64,000 nucleotides of DNA from Bacillota bacterium (GCA_023407575.1 JAEYLX010000051.1:1-64000), one strand, 5' to 3'; positions 24,361-33,875 are shown, numbered from the stretch's first letter. Translations and numbers: made by a program. Notes: generated by a model from the letters alone, not told the origin.

Positions 24361-25422
24361 ATGGAAATAACAATATTGCCAAAAGATTATATAATAACAA
24401 CTAACGACCCTTATTGTAATGTTCAATTTTCTGACTTTATGCTAAGAGCCTTAAGGATAAAAAATATAACAAGTGAGCTGTTAGAAATTCAGAATATTTC
24501 ATTCATATTAAAAAAAGATGACCATGTCATAAAAGAACATACCTACTCTTCTGAAGCATTAAAATACTGGATACCACAATGGCAGAAAAACATTCATATA
24601 TCAGATAGTCAGATTGGCGCATTAATTGGAGTTAAAAAGTTTTGGGATTATCATTGTTTATCATCTAGTGCGCAATTAGAACCTGGTCAGGAAATCGGGC
24701 TGCGAAATGAGTATTTTCACATTGTATGTCCAGAAATATTAGATGAACTTATCGTTCAGGTCATCTATACACAGGCAGGCATTACGCATAAGGAAAGTAA
24801 GCATATTTCCCTTATAAGATATGTAAATAAAAACAAATACATTTTCCCTGTTAAAGGAACCTGGCAAATCTGTGGAAACTTTGATTGTATAGGTGCTCAT
24901 CGTCAAAGAAACAGTGATGAATTTGCCTTTGATTTAACTATCCTTGATAGCAAGCAAAAAAATAATAATTATAAGAAAGCTGAAGATTACCCTTGTTACG
25001 GTGAAAAAGTCTATGCTATTGCTGATGGAATAGTAGTACGTGTTTATAACGAAATGGATCGAAACACCATAGGAATAAGTAAGAAAGAGGAGGATAAGCT
25101 AATATCCGTTCATGGTTATTGGCCTATCATCACAGGAAATGTAGTTGCAATTCAGCATGACAATGGGGAGTATTCTGCTGTGGATCATTTACAATATCAT
25201 AGTATAAGCCTAAAAGTTGGAGACATTGTAAAGCAAGGTCAGGTTATTGGTTTGGTAGGTAACACTGGTTTATCAGGATGTCCACATCTTCATTTCGAAT
25301 TGAAAAATGGCATTGGTTCAGAAGACAGAAGTTTACCATGTGCTTTTACCAATATCTATAATACTAGTGGTGATTCTTTCAATATCATTGCTGAAGAATA
25401 TACCATTGTATATACTGATTAA
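24361..25422 (+). CDS. M23 metallopeptidase without signal peptide (paralogue A)
   Basis: A 353-residue protein. Residues 1-160 form a beta-rich N-domain of unknown role; 161-340 is an M23 peptidase domain. Ligand motifs are present in the variant H-x-n-F-A-F-D form (AHRQRNSDEFAFDLT), then VDHLQYHS and CPHLHFEL. M23 enzymes cut peptidoglycan cross-bridges, yet there is no signal peptide, lipobox or membrane helix, so export is unexplained. It is a clear paralogue of the gene at 40342-41415, sharing both domains and the C-terminal LPCxFTNI. GGGAG precedes the ATG. Followed by a hairpin terminator. Confidence 0.8.
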   Translation: MEITILPKDYIITTNDPYCNVQFSDFMLRALRIKNITSELLEIQNISFILKKDDHVIKEHTYSSEALKYWIPQWQKNIHISDSQIGALIGVKKFWDYHCLSSSAQLEPGQEIGLRNEYFHIVCPEILDELIVQVIYTQAGITHKESKHISLIRYVNKNKYIFPVKGTWQICGNFDCIGAHRQRNSDEFAFDLTILDSKQKNNNYKKAEDYPCYGEKVYAIADGIVVRVYNEMDRNTIGISKKEEDKLISVHGYWPIITGNVVAIQHDNGEYSAVDHLQYHSISLKVGDIVKQGQVIGLVGNTGLSGCPHLHFELKNGIGSEDRSLPCAFTNIYNTSGDSFNIIAEEYTIVYTD

Positions 25423-25488
25423 TATATCATTGTGGGAAGTGTAGAATAGTTTGTTACAGGTTTTCATAAGTATTTGAATAGAATGATT

Positions 25489-25520
25489 AAGAGCATCCGC
25501 TCGAGGTCAGATGCTCTTTC
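25489..25520 (+). terminator. Terminator after M23 paralogue A
   Basis: Stem AAGAGCATC/GATGCTCTT with a 12-nt loop then TTC. The stem core AGAGCATC recurs in the hairpin at 40231-40277 near paralogue B. Confidence 0.6.
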
Positions 25521-25659
25521 ATAAGAACTCCAATTAAATGCATATAGAGTATTTTCCATAATCAGGTATCTCTGTCATCTGGCAACTGTTGTTCTGCATA
25601 GATATCCAAGGACTTCCTAATTTAAGCTATCTTGATAAAATTCATTGTCACATATTCAT

Positions 25660-25705
25660 ATAGAGGTACTGCTTCCCTTCTTGGCGCAGTACCTCTATTT
25701 TTTTA
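25660..25705 (+). terminator. Orphan terminator, copy of the tRNA-Gly terminator stem
   Basis: Stem ATAGAGGTACTGC/GCAGTACCTCTAT followed by a T-run. AGTACCTCTATTTTTTTA is identical to the tRNA-Gly terminator. No gene ends just before it on the plus strand. Confidence 0.65.
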
Positions 25706-25727
25706 TATCTATATACCTTTAGGATAA

Positions 25728-25754
25728 AATAGCCCCCGGTTACCGAGGGCTATT
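25728..25754 (-). terminator. Terminator after the 25820-26425 gene
   Basis: 12-bp stem AATAGCCCTCGG/CCGGGGGCTATT (one G-U) with a 3-nt loop, followed by TT on the minus strand. 65 bp past the stop codon. Confidence 0.55.
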
Positions 25755-25819
25755 AACTAACATCATTTGGTTAAGTAGTACATTAACTTTAGAATAATAC
25801 AAAACTATCGAGTTTTATT

Positions 25820-26425
25820 TTACAGAACCTGCACTACATAAGCTGGAGACTGTGGAGGAATGCTAAGAGTCTGGAAAATGGCGTGTTCCACCTCCACCAT
25901 TTGCCCGGGCTGTATATCTTCTAAGGTAATCGGATTATTATTTTGATCCAAAAGAACTGTTTCATCAGAGATAGTGAACACCATCTGATCATTCATATCG
26001 TAGGGATTTCCTGTGAGAAGAAAATTATTGTCTACATCGACACTCACAACACGGTCCGTTGTTATATAGGAAGACGCTTCTTCCATTTCTTCTTGTAATA
26101 CTACTATACGATAAGCATTAGACTGTGGGGGAATACTTCTTGTCATCATAGCAGAGAAATCTGCATCTATTCGCATTCCCTCATTTAAATTATTCAAATT
26201 AAGTGATGTTCCCTCTTCATCTATGATAATGGTATTATTACCTACATTTAGCCTGACCTCTTGCATGTTACTCATACCATTATCATCGTTTACTTCAAAA
26301 GATATTAAGATATAGCCCGACCTTCCATTACTTGCAGCTACTTCCTCAATACGTGCATTTTCTACATGTATAATTGTATCTCCTAAAAAATACATACCCT
26401 GTGATGGGGAACCAGTACGATTCAT
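25820..26425 (-). CDS. Hypothetical protein with duplicated SIPPQSxAY motif
   Basis: A 201-residue soluble, beta-rich protein of unknown function. It is built from two related halves, each ending in a near-identical motif: MTRSIPPQSNAYRIVVL (about 93-109) and FQTLSIPPQSPAYVVQVL (about 184-201). Each half contains a D-x-N-N turn and an NxxTxLxDLxxGM-like segment. No signal peptide is seen. GAGG lies 6 nt before the ATG. Downstream of a lipoprotein gene on the same strand, 72 bp apart, and possibly co-transcribed with it. Confidence 0.6.
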   Translation of the reverse strand: MNRTGSPSQGMYFLGDTIIHVENARIEEVAASNGRSGYILISFEVNDDNGMSNMQEVRLNVGNNTIIIDEEGTSLNLNNLNEGMRIDADFSAMMTRSIPPQSNAYRIVVLQEEMEEASSYITTDRVVSVDVDNNFLLTGNPYDMNDQMVFTISDETVLLDQNNNPITLEDIQPGQMVEVEHAIFQTLSIPPQSPAYVVQVL

Positions 26426-26497
26426 AATAATCCTCTTAATTAATTTAATCTAATTTTATTATATGATATATTAACAAATAGGTACGGTTTTCCGCTT

Positions 26498-28285
26498 TTA
26501 TTCCATTCCTGTTAATCTAAATGCATATAACGAATAGTCAAGATTATTACCATAGTATAAGTACATAATATTTTCATCCCCTATTTTATCTATCCAAAAG
26601 GTATACAATCTGCCTTCGCCTACCTCATCAGAAAGTCTAGCGTATAAGTCTTCCAGTACATTGGAGTCCTCAAATTCATAGGTGCATTCCATCACCGTTC
26701 CCATATTTGATGGATACCACATAGACTTATTATACTTCTCAAGCTTACCATCATTATCAATATCACTAGAATATAGATATCCTGTACTGCTTGATCCATC
26801 TATTTTCTCGCCTGTACCATAGATTACACCATCATTATTTTCCAGAACCTTCGGTAATTCTTTGTTGCTAAGCGTATTCTTTATCTGTTCTATTTCAACA
26901 AAGGTCGAACTCTCATAGCTAATCTTCATATTATAATCCTGAATATCAAACCAGAAGCTCATACCATCCGCAAGGACTCCATTTTCATATAAATAAATTG
27001 TATACCCAGAATAATACTTCGTATTGTAATCAAAACGCTTCATTAACAAATAATTTTTCTCTTGATAAGAAATAAAACTATAATCTTGATATAAACAGTC
27101 AAAGCTATTGCTGGATTTATATTCTCCGTTTTCAGAACCCTGATAAAGCTCCATGCTACTGAAACCTCCCGTACCACCCCAGTAAAATAGCCCTACTATA
27201 TCCTGAATTCCGTCATTATCAGCATCCACTTTCAGCGGAATAATATCTTCTATTTCCTCTAAATCCATTCCGGTTAGGTTACAGAATTCCTCCTTACTCA
27301 TCTCGGTGCCCGATTTGAGCTGCTCAAAAGTTTCCTCTTCTGTCTCGGATTTCATTGCCTCTACAACTAGGTCATACACCTCTTGGGGAATTCTGCTGCT
27401 AAGAGAAAATTTCTTTTCATCTTCCATTCCAGAATAATAACTTTCAAGTTCCTTTCCATTCGGTTGGGTTATCGCTTCAAAATCAGCATAAAACAATCTC
27501 TCTCCACTGTAATCAGCTCTAATATCGCTAGGAAACAGAAACCATCTGACAGCCTCGCTGTTGTAATACCCTTCACTAAAATCTTCATATTCCTTTTCTG
27601 ATACTTTATTATCTCCAATATAGTATTCGACAGTTTCATTTAATAATGTCGTATATCCAAGACATTTCTCTTTTAAATTAATTCCTTCAAAGCCTAATTG
27701 CATTATATTATTATTAAAGGCACCAGAAGATGCTATATAGAGTCCATTCATCATTGGAGATTCAAAACCCCTTGATACAAAAGAATACCCGTATACATTT
27801 CCATCATAATATCTTAAAATCATTACCCAGTCATCATAATCTAACGCCAATCTTACGACAACTTCCGGTGTCCCATCTTGATCTAAATCTACTATTGCAT
27901 ATTGATCTGGAGTCAGATTCCGATCGAAATTGTAATCTAAGAAATGATTTATTTTATTTAAATAGTGCGTTTCATATTCTACTTCTCCTGAATTTACATT
28001 TTTCATAGATACCACCTTCACAGGCTCTTCCATCATCAACACTTTGTTCAAGGCTTTTACTGCAGCTGTTTCTTTCCATGCATCAAATCCTGGTTGTAGT
28101 TGACTATTCTCTTCCCCTACTGCCTCTGTTGGCACTCCTTGAGTTGGAATTGGTGTTGCAGTGGTTGGAGTACTCGTGGTTGGAATTGGACTTACATCCT
28201 GATTTATGGTTGGTTTATCCGCTTTACACCCTGACATTAAAAAGATTATTATCGTACTTAATATTATTACAACCAATTTTTTCAT
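26498..28285 (-). CDS. Large secreted lipoprotein with FG-GAP/VCBS-like repeats
   Basis: A 595-residue lipoprotein. The signal peptide ends in the lipobox FLMSGC (lipidated Cys about residue 20). A Thr/Pro linker (TPTTATPIPTQG) follows. The mature part has calcium-loop-like repeats: DLDQDGTPEVVVRL, DADNDGIQDIVGLF and DIDNDGKLEKYNK, typical of integrin-like or EF-hand-like surface repeats. Function unknown; extracellular at the membrane. Divergent from DUF3137. Confidence 0.7.
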   Translation of the reverse strand: MKKLVVIILSTIIIFLMSGCKADKPTINQDVSPIPTTSTPTTATPIPTQGVPTEAVGEENSQLQPGFDAWKETAAVKALNKVLMMEEPVKVVSMKNVNSGEVEYETHYLNKINHFLDYNFDRNLTPDQYAIVDLDQDGTPEVVVRLALDYDDWVMILRYYDGNVYGYSFVSRGFESPMMNGLYIASSGAFNNNIMQLGFEGINLKEKCLGYTTLLNETVEYYIGDNKVSEKEYEDFSEGYYNSEAVRWFLFPSDIRADYSGERLFYADFEAITQPNGKELESYYSGMEDEKKFSLSSRIPQEVYDLVVEAMKSETEEETFEQLKSGTEMSKEEFCNLTGMDLEEIEDIIPLKVDADNDGIQDIVGLFYWGGTGGFSSMELYQGSENGEYKSSNSFDCLYQDYSFISYQEKNYLLMKRFDYNTKYYSGYTIYLYENGVLADGMSFWFDIQDYNMKISYESSTFVEIEQIKNTLSNKELPKVLENNDGVIYGTGEKIDGSSSTGYLYSSDIDNDGKLEKYNKSMWYPSNMGTVMECTYEFEDSNVLEDLYARLSDEVGEGRLYTFWIDKIGDENIMYLYYGNNLDYSLYAFRLTGME

Positions 28286-28514
28286 ATAATTCCTCCCCTT
28301 TAAAACGATTACTATTATGAACTTTCCATTTTGCGTGAATTGGTATTTGGTGCTATTATTATCACTAATTACAATATTACTATATTATACCTATTATAAC
28401 AACGTTAATCCTTCTGGTATTTTTTGATAATGCGTTTTATTTGTGCAAATTATCTATTACCCTAATCTAAAATTATTTATTATTTTACTTATCTTATTTT
28501 AATCGTCTTTTAAG

Positions 28515-28542
28515 TTGTAAAACTTAGATAATTCTGTATAAT
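28515..28542 (+). promoter_or_regulatory. Promoter of the DUF3137-lemA unit
   Basis: -35 TTGTAA (28515-28520), 16-bp spacer, -10 TATAAT (28537-28542), 31 bp before the start codon. Confidence 0.65.
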
Positions 28543-28573
28543 AATTCCTATATTCTCATAATCGGGTGGTGCA

Positions 28574-29503
28574 ATGGATAATAAAATAAAAAACTTAGAA
28601 AATCTACGAAAGAAAGTCGACATACGACTAACAATAATTATTGTAATATCGGCTATTATGACTATATTCTTTTTGAACTTATTCAAAGGTTTCTTGGGTC
28701 CATGGTTTATCATAATCATACTAATTGGTGTAGGTTTGGGATATCTGTTATCCTTTGTCACTGGCTGTAACAGAATGATTGAAGAGTTTAAAGATAAGTT
28801 TAAAACCATTTTTGTGGAAGAGCCTTTCAAAGCAGCTTTTACTAAGGTCAGCTATGAAAAGGATCAAGGTATTTCTCAAGATATTATTGACGCTACTGAT
28901 ATGATGACGTTGGGAAACCGTTACTATACGAACGATTATGTAATGGGCTACTATAAGAATGTAAAATTCGAACGTGCTGATATCAAGATCCAGCAGCATA
29001 CCCGTAGCGGAAAATCCTCGCATACAACTACATATTTTAATGGTCGATGGCTGATTTTTGATTTTAATAAAAAGTTCCATTTTGATTTACAGATTATTAG
29101 TAACCGCTTTTACTATTCCCAGAAAAACAAAACATTCTTTACCAGTAAAGAAGAGCGCCGTCACAAGCTAGAATTGGAGGATGAGAATTTTAACGAACGC
29201 TTTACCGTATATGCACAGGATGACCATGAAGCATACTATATTTTGACGCCCACGTTTATGGAGGTTCTGAAGAACATGTACCACAGTATGGGTAGCCCAT
29301 TTATGCTTGGATTTGCTAATAATCAACTTCATGTAGCATTTAATACAGAAAGAGATTCCATGGAACCCTCTATTTTCTCGAGTATTGAAGAACAAAAGCA
29401 AAAAGTAAAACAGGATGTTCAGAGTGAAATTGATGCTATTATCAAAATAATAGATGGGTTGGATTTAGACCGTGACATCTATAATATTAAAGGAGGAAAT
29501 TAA
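28574..29503 (+). CDS. DUF3137 family membrane protein
   Basis: A 309-residue protein with two N-terminal membrane segments (about 20-37 and 42-62) and a cytoplasmic domain with the DUF3137 pattern (FNGRWLIFDFNKKFHFDLQI, FNERFTVYAQDDHEAYYILTP, FTVY-D---A block). Function unknown. Families of this type are regularly paired with LemA, as here: the lemA ATG begins 1 nt after this stop. The transcript has its own promoter and terminator. Confidence 0.8.
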   Translation: MDNKIKNLENLRKKVDIRLTIIIVISAIMTIFFLNLFKGFLGPWFIIIILIGVGLGYLLSFVTGCNRMIEEFKDKFKTIFVEEPFKAAFTKVSYEKDQGISQDIIDATDMMTLGNRYYTNDYVMGYYKNVKFERADIKIQQHTRSGKSSHTTTYFNGRWLIFDFNKKFHFDLQIISNRFYYSQKNKTFFTSKEERRHKLELEDENFNERFTVYAQDDHEAYYILTPTFMEVLKNMYHSMGSPFMLGFANNQLHVAFNTERDSMEPSIFSSIEEQKQKVKQDVQSEIDAIIKIIDGLDLDRDIYNIKGGN

Positions 29504-29504
29504 A

Positions 29505-30044
29505 ATGCCCTGGTTATTTATTGCTTTGCTTGTTATATTCATTATAGTTATATGGTATGTCACAACTATGAATGGGCTTAGGCGTTCACAGGTTAAAATT
29601 AACGAAGCCCTGTCAGATATTGATGTAGCATTAATGAAACGCCATGATGTATTAGTAAAATTACTTGATGTTACAAAAGCATATGCCAAATATGAAAAGG
29701 AAACTATCTTAGAAACCATTAAGCTTCGTTCTGGAATGAGTATGTCGGAGAGAACAAAAGCTGTACATGAGATGGAGCAGGCAAATCATTTCATCAATGC
29801 GGTTGCGGAGAATTATCCTGAGCTAAGGTCCAGCGATAACTATAAGCAGCTGATGATTTCCATTATGGATGTGGAGGAACATCTTCAGGCAGCAAGACGT
29901 TTATATAACGGTAATATCTCTTATCTTAATCAGCAAATAGTTTCCTTCCCTAGCAATCTTGTTGCAAATCACTTAAATATTAGTCAGCAGGATTTCTTGG
30001 AATCAGAGGAAAGTAAAAGACAGGATGTAAAGATGGATTTATAA
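29505..30044 (+). CDS. lemA: LemA family membrane protein
   Basis: A 179-residue LemA protein: one N-terminal membrane helix, then the family helical core VKINEALSDIDVALMKRHDVLVKLLDVTKAYAKYEKET. The start at 29505 is supported by AAAGGAGG inside the end of the upstream gene. Its role is not settled; LemA is often found with DUF3137 proteins or membrane proteases. Confidence 0.85.
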   Translation: MPWLFIALLVIFIIVIWYVTTMNGLRRSQVKINEALSDIDVALMKRHDVLVKLLDVTKAYAKYEKETILETIKLRSGMSMSERTKAVHEMEQANHFINAVAENYPELRSSDNYKQLMISIMDVEEHLQAARRLYNGNISYLNQQIVSFPSNLVANHLNISQQDFLESEESKRQDVKMDL

Positions 30045-30115
30045 CTTAAAGGCTTTTGGCATTGTTTAGATTGTAAAATTTACTTTTTATATAATTGCAT
30101 ATAAAAAAGAGTATA

Positions 30116-30151
30116 AAAAATCGCCTATCTTCAAATAGATAAGCGATTTTT
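30116..30151. terminator. Bidirectional terminator between lemA and mccA
   Basis: AAAAATCGC...GCGATTTTT with inner TATCT/AGATA pairing. Runs of A and T on both sides serve the two converging genes. Confidence 0.85.
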
Positions 30152-30169
30152 CTTTATAACAACATCTTC

Positions 30170-31081
30170 CTATTCATATAAATTAGCACTGAAATATCTG
30201 TCTCCGCGATCTGGAAATACTACAACTACATTTCCCTTATCAATTATATTAATAAACTTTAAGGCAGCCGCCATTGCCGCACCAGAGGAGGTTCCTGCCA
30301 GGATTCCTTCCTTTCTGGTTAGTTCCCTTGCAGTTTCAAAAGCCTCAGTATCGGAGATTTTAATTATCTCATCTACTAATCTCATATCCATTGTATCTGC
30401 AATAAAATCATTTCCAATTCCTTCGATATTGTAATCACCATGGTCTCCGCCTCCCATGGTAGAGCCAATTGGATCTGCCAAAATGCTCTTTATGTTAGGG
30501 TTTCTTTCTTTTAAGTATTTTAAAACACCTGTAAAGGTTCCACCACTCCCTGCACCAAGTACGATATAATCAATCCTTCCTTCTAACGCATCATAGATCT
30601 CCGGTCCTGTGGTCTCATAATGTGCCAGCGGATTACTCATATTCTTAAACTGTTCAAAGGAAACCGAGTTAGGTATTTGAGCTTTTAATTCTGCTGCCTT
30701 AGAAACAGCTCCGAGCATGCCTTGCTCACGGGGTGTATTTACAATCTCAGCTCCTAACGCCTTCATTAATTTTTGCTTTTCAATTGAAAACTTTGTTGGT
30801 ACGACAAAGATGATGCGATATCCTTTATTCAGAGCTGCAAAGGCAATGCCTAGTCCGGTATTCCCTGCAGTAGCCTCTATTATTGTAGCTCCCGACGTTA
30901 GTAACCCCTTTCTTTCAGCATCTGCTATCATGTATTGCCCTATTCTGTCTTTCACACTTCCACTGGGATTGTATAATTCAAGCTTGCCGAATATATTGAC
31001 ATTCTTTTTATCACTCATATGATTTAATTTAACCAGTGGAGTATTCCCTATTAAGTCTTGCATTGATTCAAAATATTTCAT
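30170..31081 (-). CDS. mccA: Cysteine synthase-family enzyme, MccA-like cystathionine beta-synthase
   Basis: A 303-residue PLP enzyme of the CysK/CBS fold. The PLP lysine is K44 in GSVKDR. The substrate loop reads EATAGNTGLGIA, the form seen in MccA (O-acetylserine-dependent cystathionine synthase); true CysK has EPTSGNTG. The phosphate-binding GAGSGGTFTG is intact. The enzyme would make cystathionine from O-acetylserine and homocysteine. It is 1 bp from mccB, the matching lyase, which supports the reverse transsulfuration assignment. CysK cannot be fully excluded. Confidence 0.8.
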   Translation of the reverse strand: MKYFESMQDLIGNTPLVKLNHMSDKKNVNIFGKLELYNPSGSVKDRIGQYMIADAERKGLLTSGATIIEATAGNTGLGIAFAALNKGYRIIFVVPTKFSIEKQKLMKALGAEIVNTPREQGMLGAVSKAAELKAQIPNSVSFEQFKNMSNPLAHYETTGPEIYDALEGRIDYIVLGAGSGGTFTGVLKYLKERNPNIKSILADPIGSTMGGGDHGDYNIEGIGNDFIADTMDMRLVDEIIKISDTEAFETARELTRKEGILAGTSSGAAMAAALKFINIIDKGNVVVVFPDRGDRYFSANLYE

Positions 31082-31082
31082 A

Positions 31083-32249
31083 CTAATTCACCCCGGCCGC
31101 CTGAATCGCAGTTTCTAAATCCTTAATAATCTCATCTACATTCTCAATACCTGCGGATAATCGGATTAGTCCTTCTGTAATTCCTACCTTTTGGCGTATC
31201 TCATATGGAATCGATGCATGTGTCATACTTGATGGATGGCATACAAGTGATTCCACACCTCCAAGGCTTTCGGCAAGGGCAACCAGTTCTAAGCCATCAT
31301 AGAATTTTCTAATATCATAACCGTCTTTTAATTCGAAAGATAACATGGCACCGCCATTTTTTGCCTGTTTTTTATTAATTTCATACCCTGGAAAATCTTT
31401 AAGACCTGGATAATAAACTTTCTTAACTGCAGCATGATTCAACAGGTAATCTGCAATCTTAACGGCATTTTCTACATGCCTGTCAAGTCGAACTCCTAAA
31501 GTTTTAATACCACGTATTAATAGGAAGGAATCAAAGGGTTGTAAAATACCTCCCGTTGCATTTTGAATAAATGCAAGTTTACTAGCCAGTTCTTTATTAT
31601 TGACAACTGCAAGACCTGCAATTAAATCACTATGACCTCCTAAATATTTGGTTGCACTGTGTAATACGATATCCACACCTAATTCTATTGGCCTTTGTAA
31701 ATACGGAGTCATAAAGGTATTATCTACAATGGTTAAAATCCCATGTTTCTTTGCCAAATCTGCAACTGCTTTTAAATCTGTTATAGTCATAAGCGGATTT
31801 GCCGGACTCTCTATTAAAATAGCCTTAACATCCTCTGTAATACTATTTTCAAGTGCGGCAATATCAGTGGTATCCTCAATGGAGTAATGAATATCAAAGT
31901 TTTTAAAAATCTTATCCAGTACTCGGAAGGTTCCACCATACACATTACTTGATATAATTACTTTATCACCCGCATGAAATAAGGTTAACACCGCAGTAGT
32001 TGCTGCCATGCCCGAGGCAAAAGCAAAGCCTGCCACTCCACCTTCCAGCTCTGCAATTAATGCTTCCAAGGCTTCTCTCGTTGGATTTCCTGTCCTTGAA
32101 TATTCATACCCTGTATGCTGTCCAAGGTGTACCTGCTCATATGTTGAGGTCTGATAAATCGGTACATTTACAGCTCCTGTTCTTTCATCTCCGTAGATAC
32201 CCCCATGGATTAATGCCGTTGAAATATGTGTATAATTCTTTTTACTCAT
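31083..32249 (-). CDS. mccB: Cystathionine gamma-lyase / homocysteine desulfhydrase-type enzyme
   Basis: A 388-residue Cys/Met-metabolism PLP enzyme. PLP lysine is K201 in SATKYLGGHSD; YEYSRTGNPTREALE and SSNVYGGTFRV are the usual phosphate and subunit motifs. In this pairing it would cleave cystathionine to cysteine, completing homocysteine-to-cysteine conversion with MccA. A cystathionine gamma-synthase activity is possible but less likely from context. GGAGG precedes the ATG. First gene of mccB-mccA. Confidence 0.82.
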   Translation of the reverse strand: MSKKNYTHISTALIHGGIYGDERTGAVNVPIYQTSTYEQVHLGQHTGYEYSRTGNPTREALEALIAELEGGVAGFAFASGMAATTAVLTLFHAGDKVIISSNVYGGTFRVLDKIFKNFDIHYSIEDTTDIAALENSITEDVKAILIESPANPLMTITDLKAVADLAKKHGILTIVDNTFMTPYLQRPIELGVDIVLHSATKYLGGHSDLIAGLAVVNNKELASKLAFIQNATGGILQPFDSFLLIRGIKTLGVRLDRHVENAVKIADYLLNHAAVKKVYYPGLKDFPGYEINKKQAKNGGAMLSFELKDGYDIRKFYDGLELVALAESLGGVESLVCHPSSMTHASIPYEIRQKVGITEGLIRLSAGIENVDEIIKDLETAIQAAGVN

Positions 32250-32580
32250 TACTTTTCCTCCTGACTACTTATTTTTATTATCGTTATATTTCTGGAAGTG
32301 TTTTCCCCCATTATATTATTCATTTTTTATTTATTTGGTTTAAAGTTTTTTCAAACATTGCTTCAATAAAATGTACATTTTCATATGCCCTTAAATTATC
32401 TGTTTTATTTTAAAATACAGTTCTTGAATTTGCTTAAGAGACAGTTGCTTGACAATTTGGTAACCATTATTTTTCAATGTAGTTTTCAATATATTACTGT
32501 ACTGTTAGGAATATATATTTATTTTATATATTTATTTATTTTATATATCATATTTATCATATATAAATAGTATGTATTTA
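32250..32580 (-). other. Long 5' leader of mccB-mccA
   Basis: About 320 nt of non-coding, AT-rich sequence between the promoter and mccB. I searched by eye for T-box (GGGTGGNACCGCG) and SAM riboswitch landmarks and saw none. Several short AT hairpins are possible. Its length suggests post-initiation control. Confidence 0.4.
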
Positions 32581-32608
32581 ATTATAGCATATATTTTACA
32601 GATGTCAA
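32581..32608 (-). promoter_or_regulatory. Promoter of mccB-mccA
   Basis: Minus strand -35 TTGACA (32603-32608), 16-bp spacer, -10 TATAAT (32581-32586): both boxes consensus. Confidence 0.75.
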
Positions 32609-32687
32609 CGCTTTAATCTATAGCGTCTTATACCTTTTACCTATAACAAAAGCTTTTCTTATAAGAGTAATAGAATATTAAACAAAA

Positions 32688-32722
32688 AAGGTGCGTATGT
32701 CTGTATCACATACTCACCTTTT
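32688..32722 (-). terminator. Terminator of the lysR gene
   Basis: Stem AGGTG-A-GTATGT/ACATAC-G-CACCT followed by TTTTTT on the minus strand, 40 bp past the lysR stop. Confidence 0.8.
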
Positions 32723-32762
32723 AAAATTCATTTCCACCTATTATACAATTCTCACATAAAGT

Positions 32763-33674
32763 TTAAGGCTGAATTTCGTTTATGTACCTTTTTAATTCCT
32801 TAATATACTTTTTACCAATATCGCTGATAATGGAATTGTTTCTCTTAATATAGCAAATATTCATATTTACATCTGTATTTAAAGGGATAGCTGTATAGTC
32901 ACTACCATTAAGCTCCTCACAAATAATTCCAGAACATAAGGTGAATCCATTTAATCCGACCATAAGATTTAGCAAGGTTGCACGGTCATTGGCTTTTATT
33001 GTTTTTTTATAGTCATACGTACTCAGAATTTCTTCTGATAGATAAAAAGAATTATTCTCCCCCTGCTCAAAGGATAAACATGGATATTCCTGAAGTTCTT
33101 CTATGGATATCCTTTCTTTGGTAGCCAAAGGGTGACCTTTCCATAAATATACGTAACCTTTGCACTGAAATAATTCTTGTGTTTCAAGACCTTTGGATTT
33201 AAGCAGTTTTTGAATGATTTTCTCATTAAAATCATTCAGATATAAAATTCCTATTTCACTTTTACCTAAATTCACATCATTAATAACCTCTGATGTTCTG
33301 GTTTCTCTGATGGCGAATTCATATTCATTCATATCAAAACCCTTCACTAACTCTACAAAGGCTTTGACTGCAAAGGAATAATGCTGGGTAGATACTCCAA
33401 ACTTCTTTTTTATATTTTTATTATCAGAATACTTTTCTTCTAATAAGTCAACCTGTCCTAAGATTTGTCTAGCATAGACTAAGAATTCTTCACCCTCCGT
33501 GGTTAATACGACACCATTACTTCGTCTTTCAAATATCGTAATTTTCATCTCTTCCTCTAAATATTTAATTGCCTCTGATAAACTAGGTTGCGAGATTAAC
33601 AATTGCTTTGAGGCTTCGTTTATTGAACCTGTATTTGCAATTATTGTTACATATTTTAATTGTTGTAATGTCAT
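32763..33674 (-). CDS. LysR family transcriptional regulator
   Basis: A 303-residue LysR protein. The N-terminal winged helix-turn-helix is standard (TLQQLKYVTIIANTGSINEASKQLLISQPSLSEAIKYLEEEM), followed by a periplasmic-binding-protein-like effector domain. It is transcribed toward mccB-mccA from directly upstream with its own terminator, and such CmbR/YtlI-type regulators often control sulfur amino acid genes; I infer it regulates mccBA. The effector is unknown. Confidence 0.85.
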   Translation of the reverse strand: MTLQQLKYVTIIANTGSINEASKQLLISQPSLSEAIKYLEEEMKITIFERRSNGVVLTTEGEEFLVYARQILGQVDLLEEKYSDNKNIKKKFGVSTQHYSFAVKAFVELVKGFDMNEYEFAIRETRTSEVINDVNLGKSEIGILYLNDFNEKIIQKLLKSKGLETQELFQCKGYVYLWKGHPLATKERISIEELQEYPCLSFEQGENNSFYLSEEILSTYDYKKTIKANDRATLLNLMVGLNGFTLCSGIICEELNGSDYTAIPLNTDVNMNICYIKRNNSIISDIGKKYIKELKRYINEIQP

Positions 33675-33824
33675 ATTCGGTCTCCTTCCTTAGTTTCTTA
33701 TGGTTATTCTGATTAAGTTTAAATAAATAATAACATGTAATATAAATTCTTCCTAGTCTTTCTATAATTTAATTATTAATTTATTATAACGCAGTTAAAT
33801 AATTATAATACCCTGCTCACGAGC

Positions 33825-33875
33825 AAAACAGATAGCAGGTAAGCCCTATATATTACGCTGCCTGCTATCTGTTTT
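33825..33875. terminator. Long perfect hairpin terminator
   Basis: 15-bp perfect stem AAAACAGATAGCAGG/CCTGCTATCTGTTTT. It follows the minus-strand surface-protein gene (stop at 33930) by about 55 bp. Confidence 0.75.

Noticed and set aside
32250..32330. 24-codon frame ending in TAATG at the mccB start (possible leader peptide)
   Set aside because: No own ribosome binding site and no run of Cys or Met codons; likely chance.
32250..32580. T-box or SAM riboswitch upstream of mccB
   Set aside because: Neither the T-box GGTGG-containing antiterminator nor SAM-I core motifs are visible.
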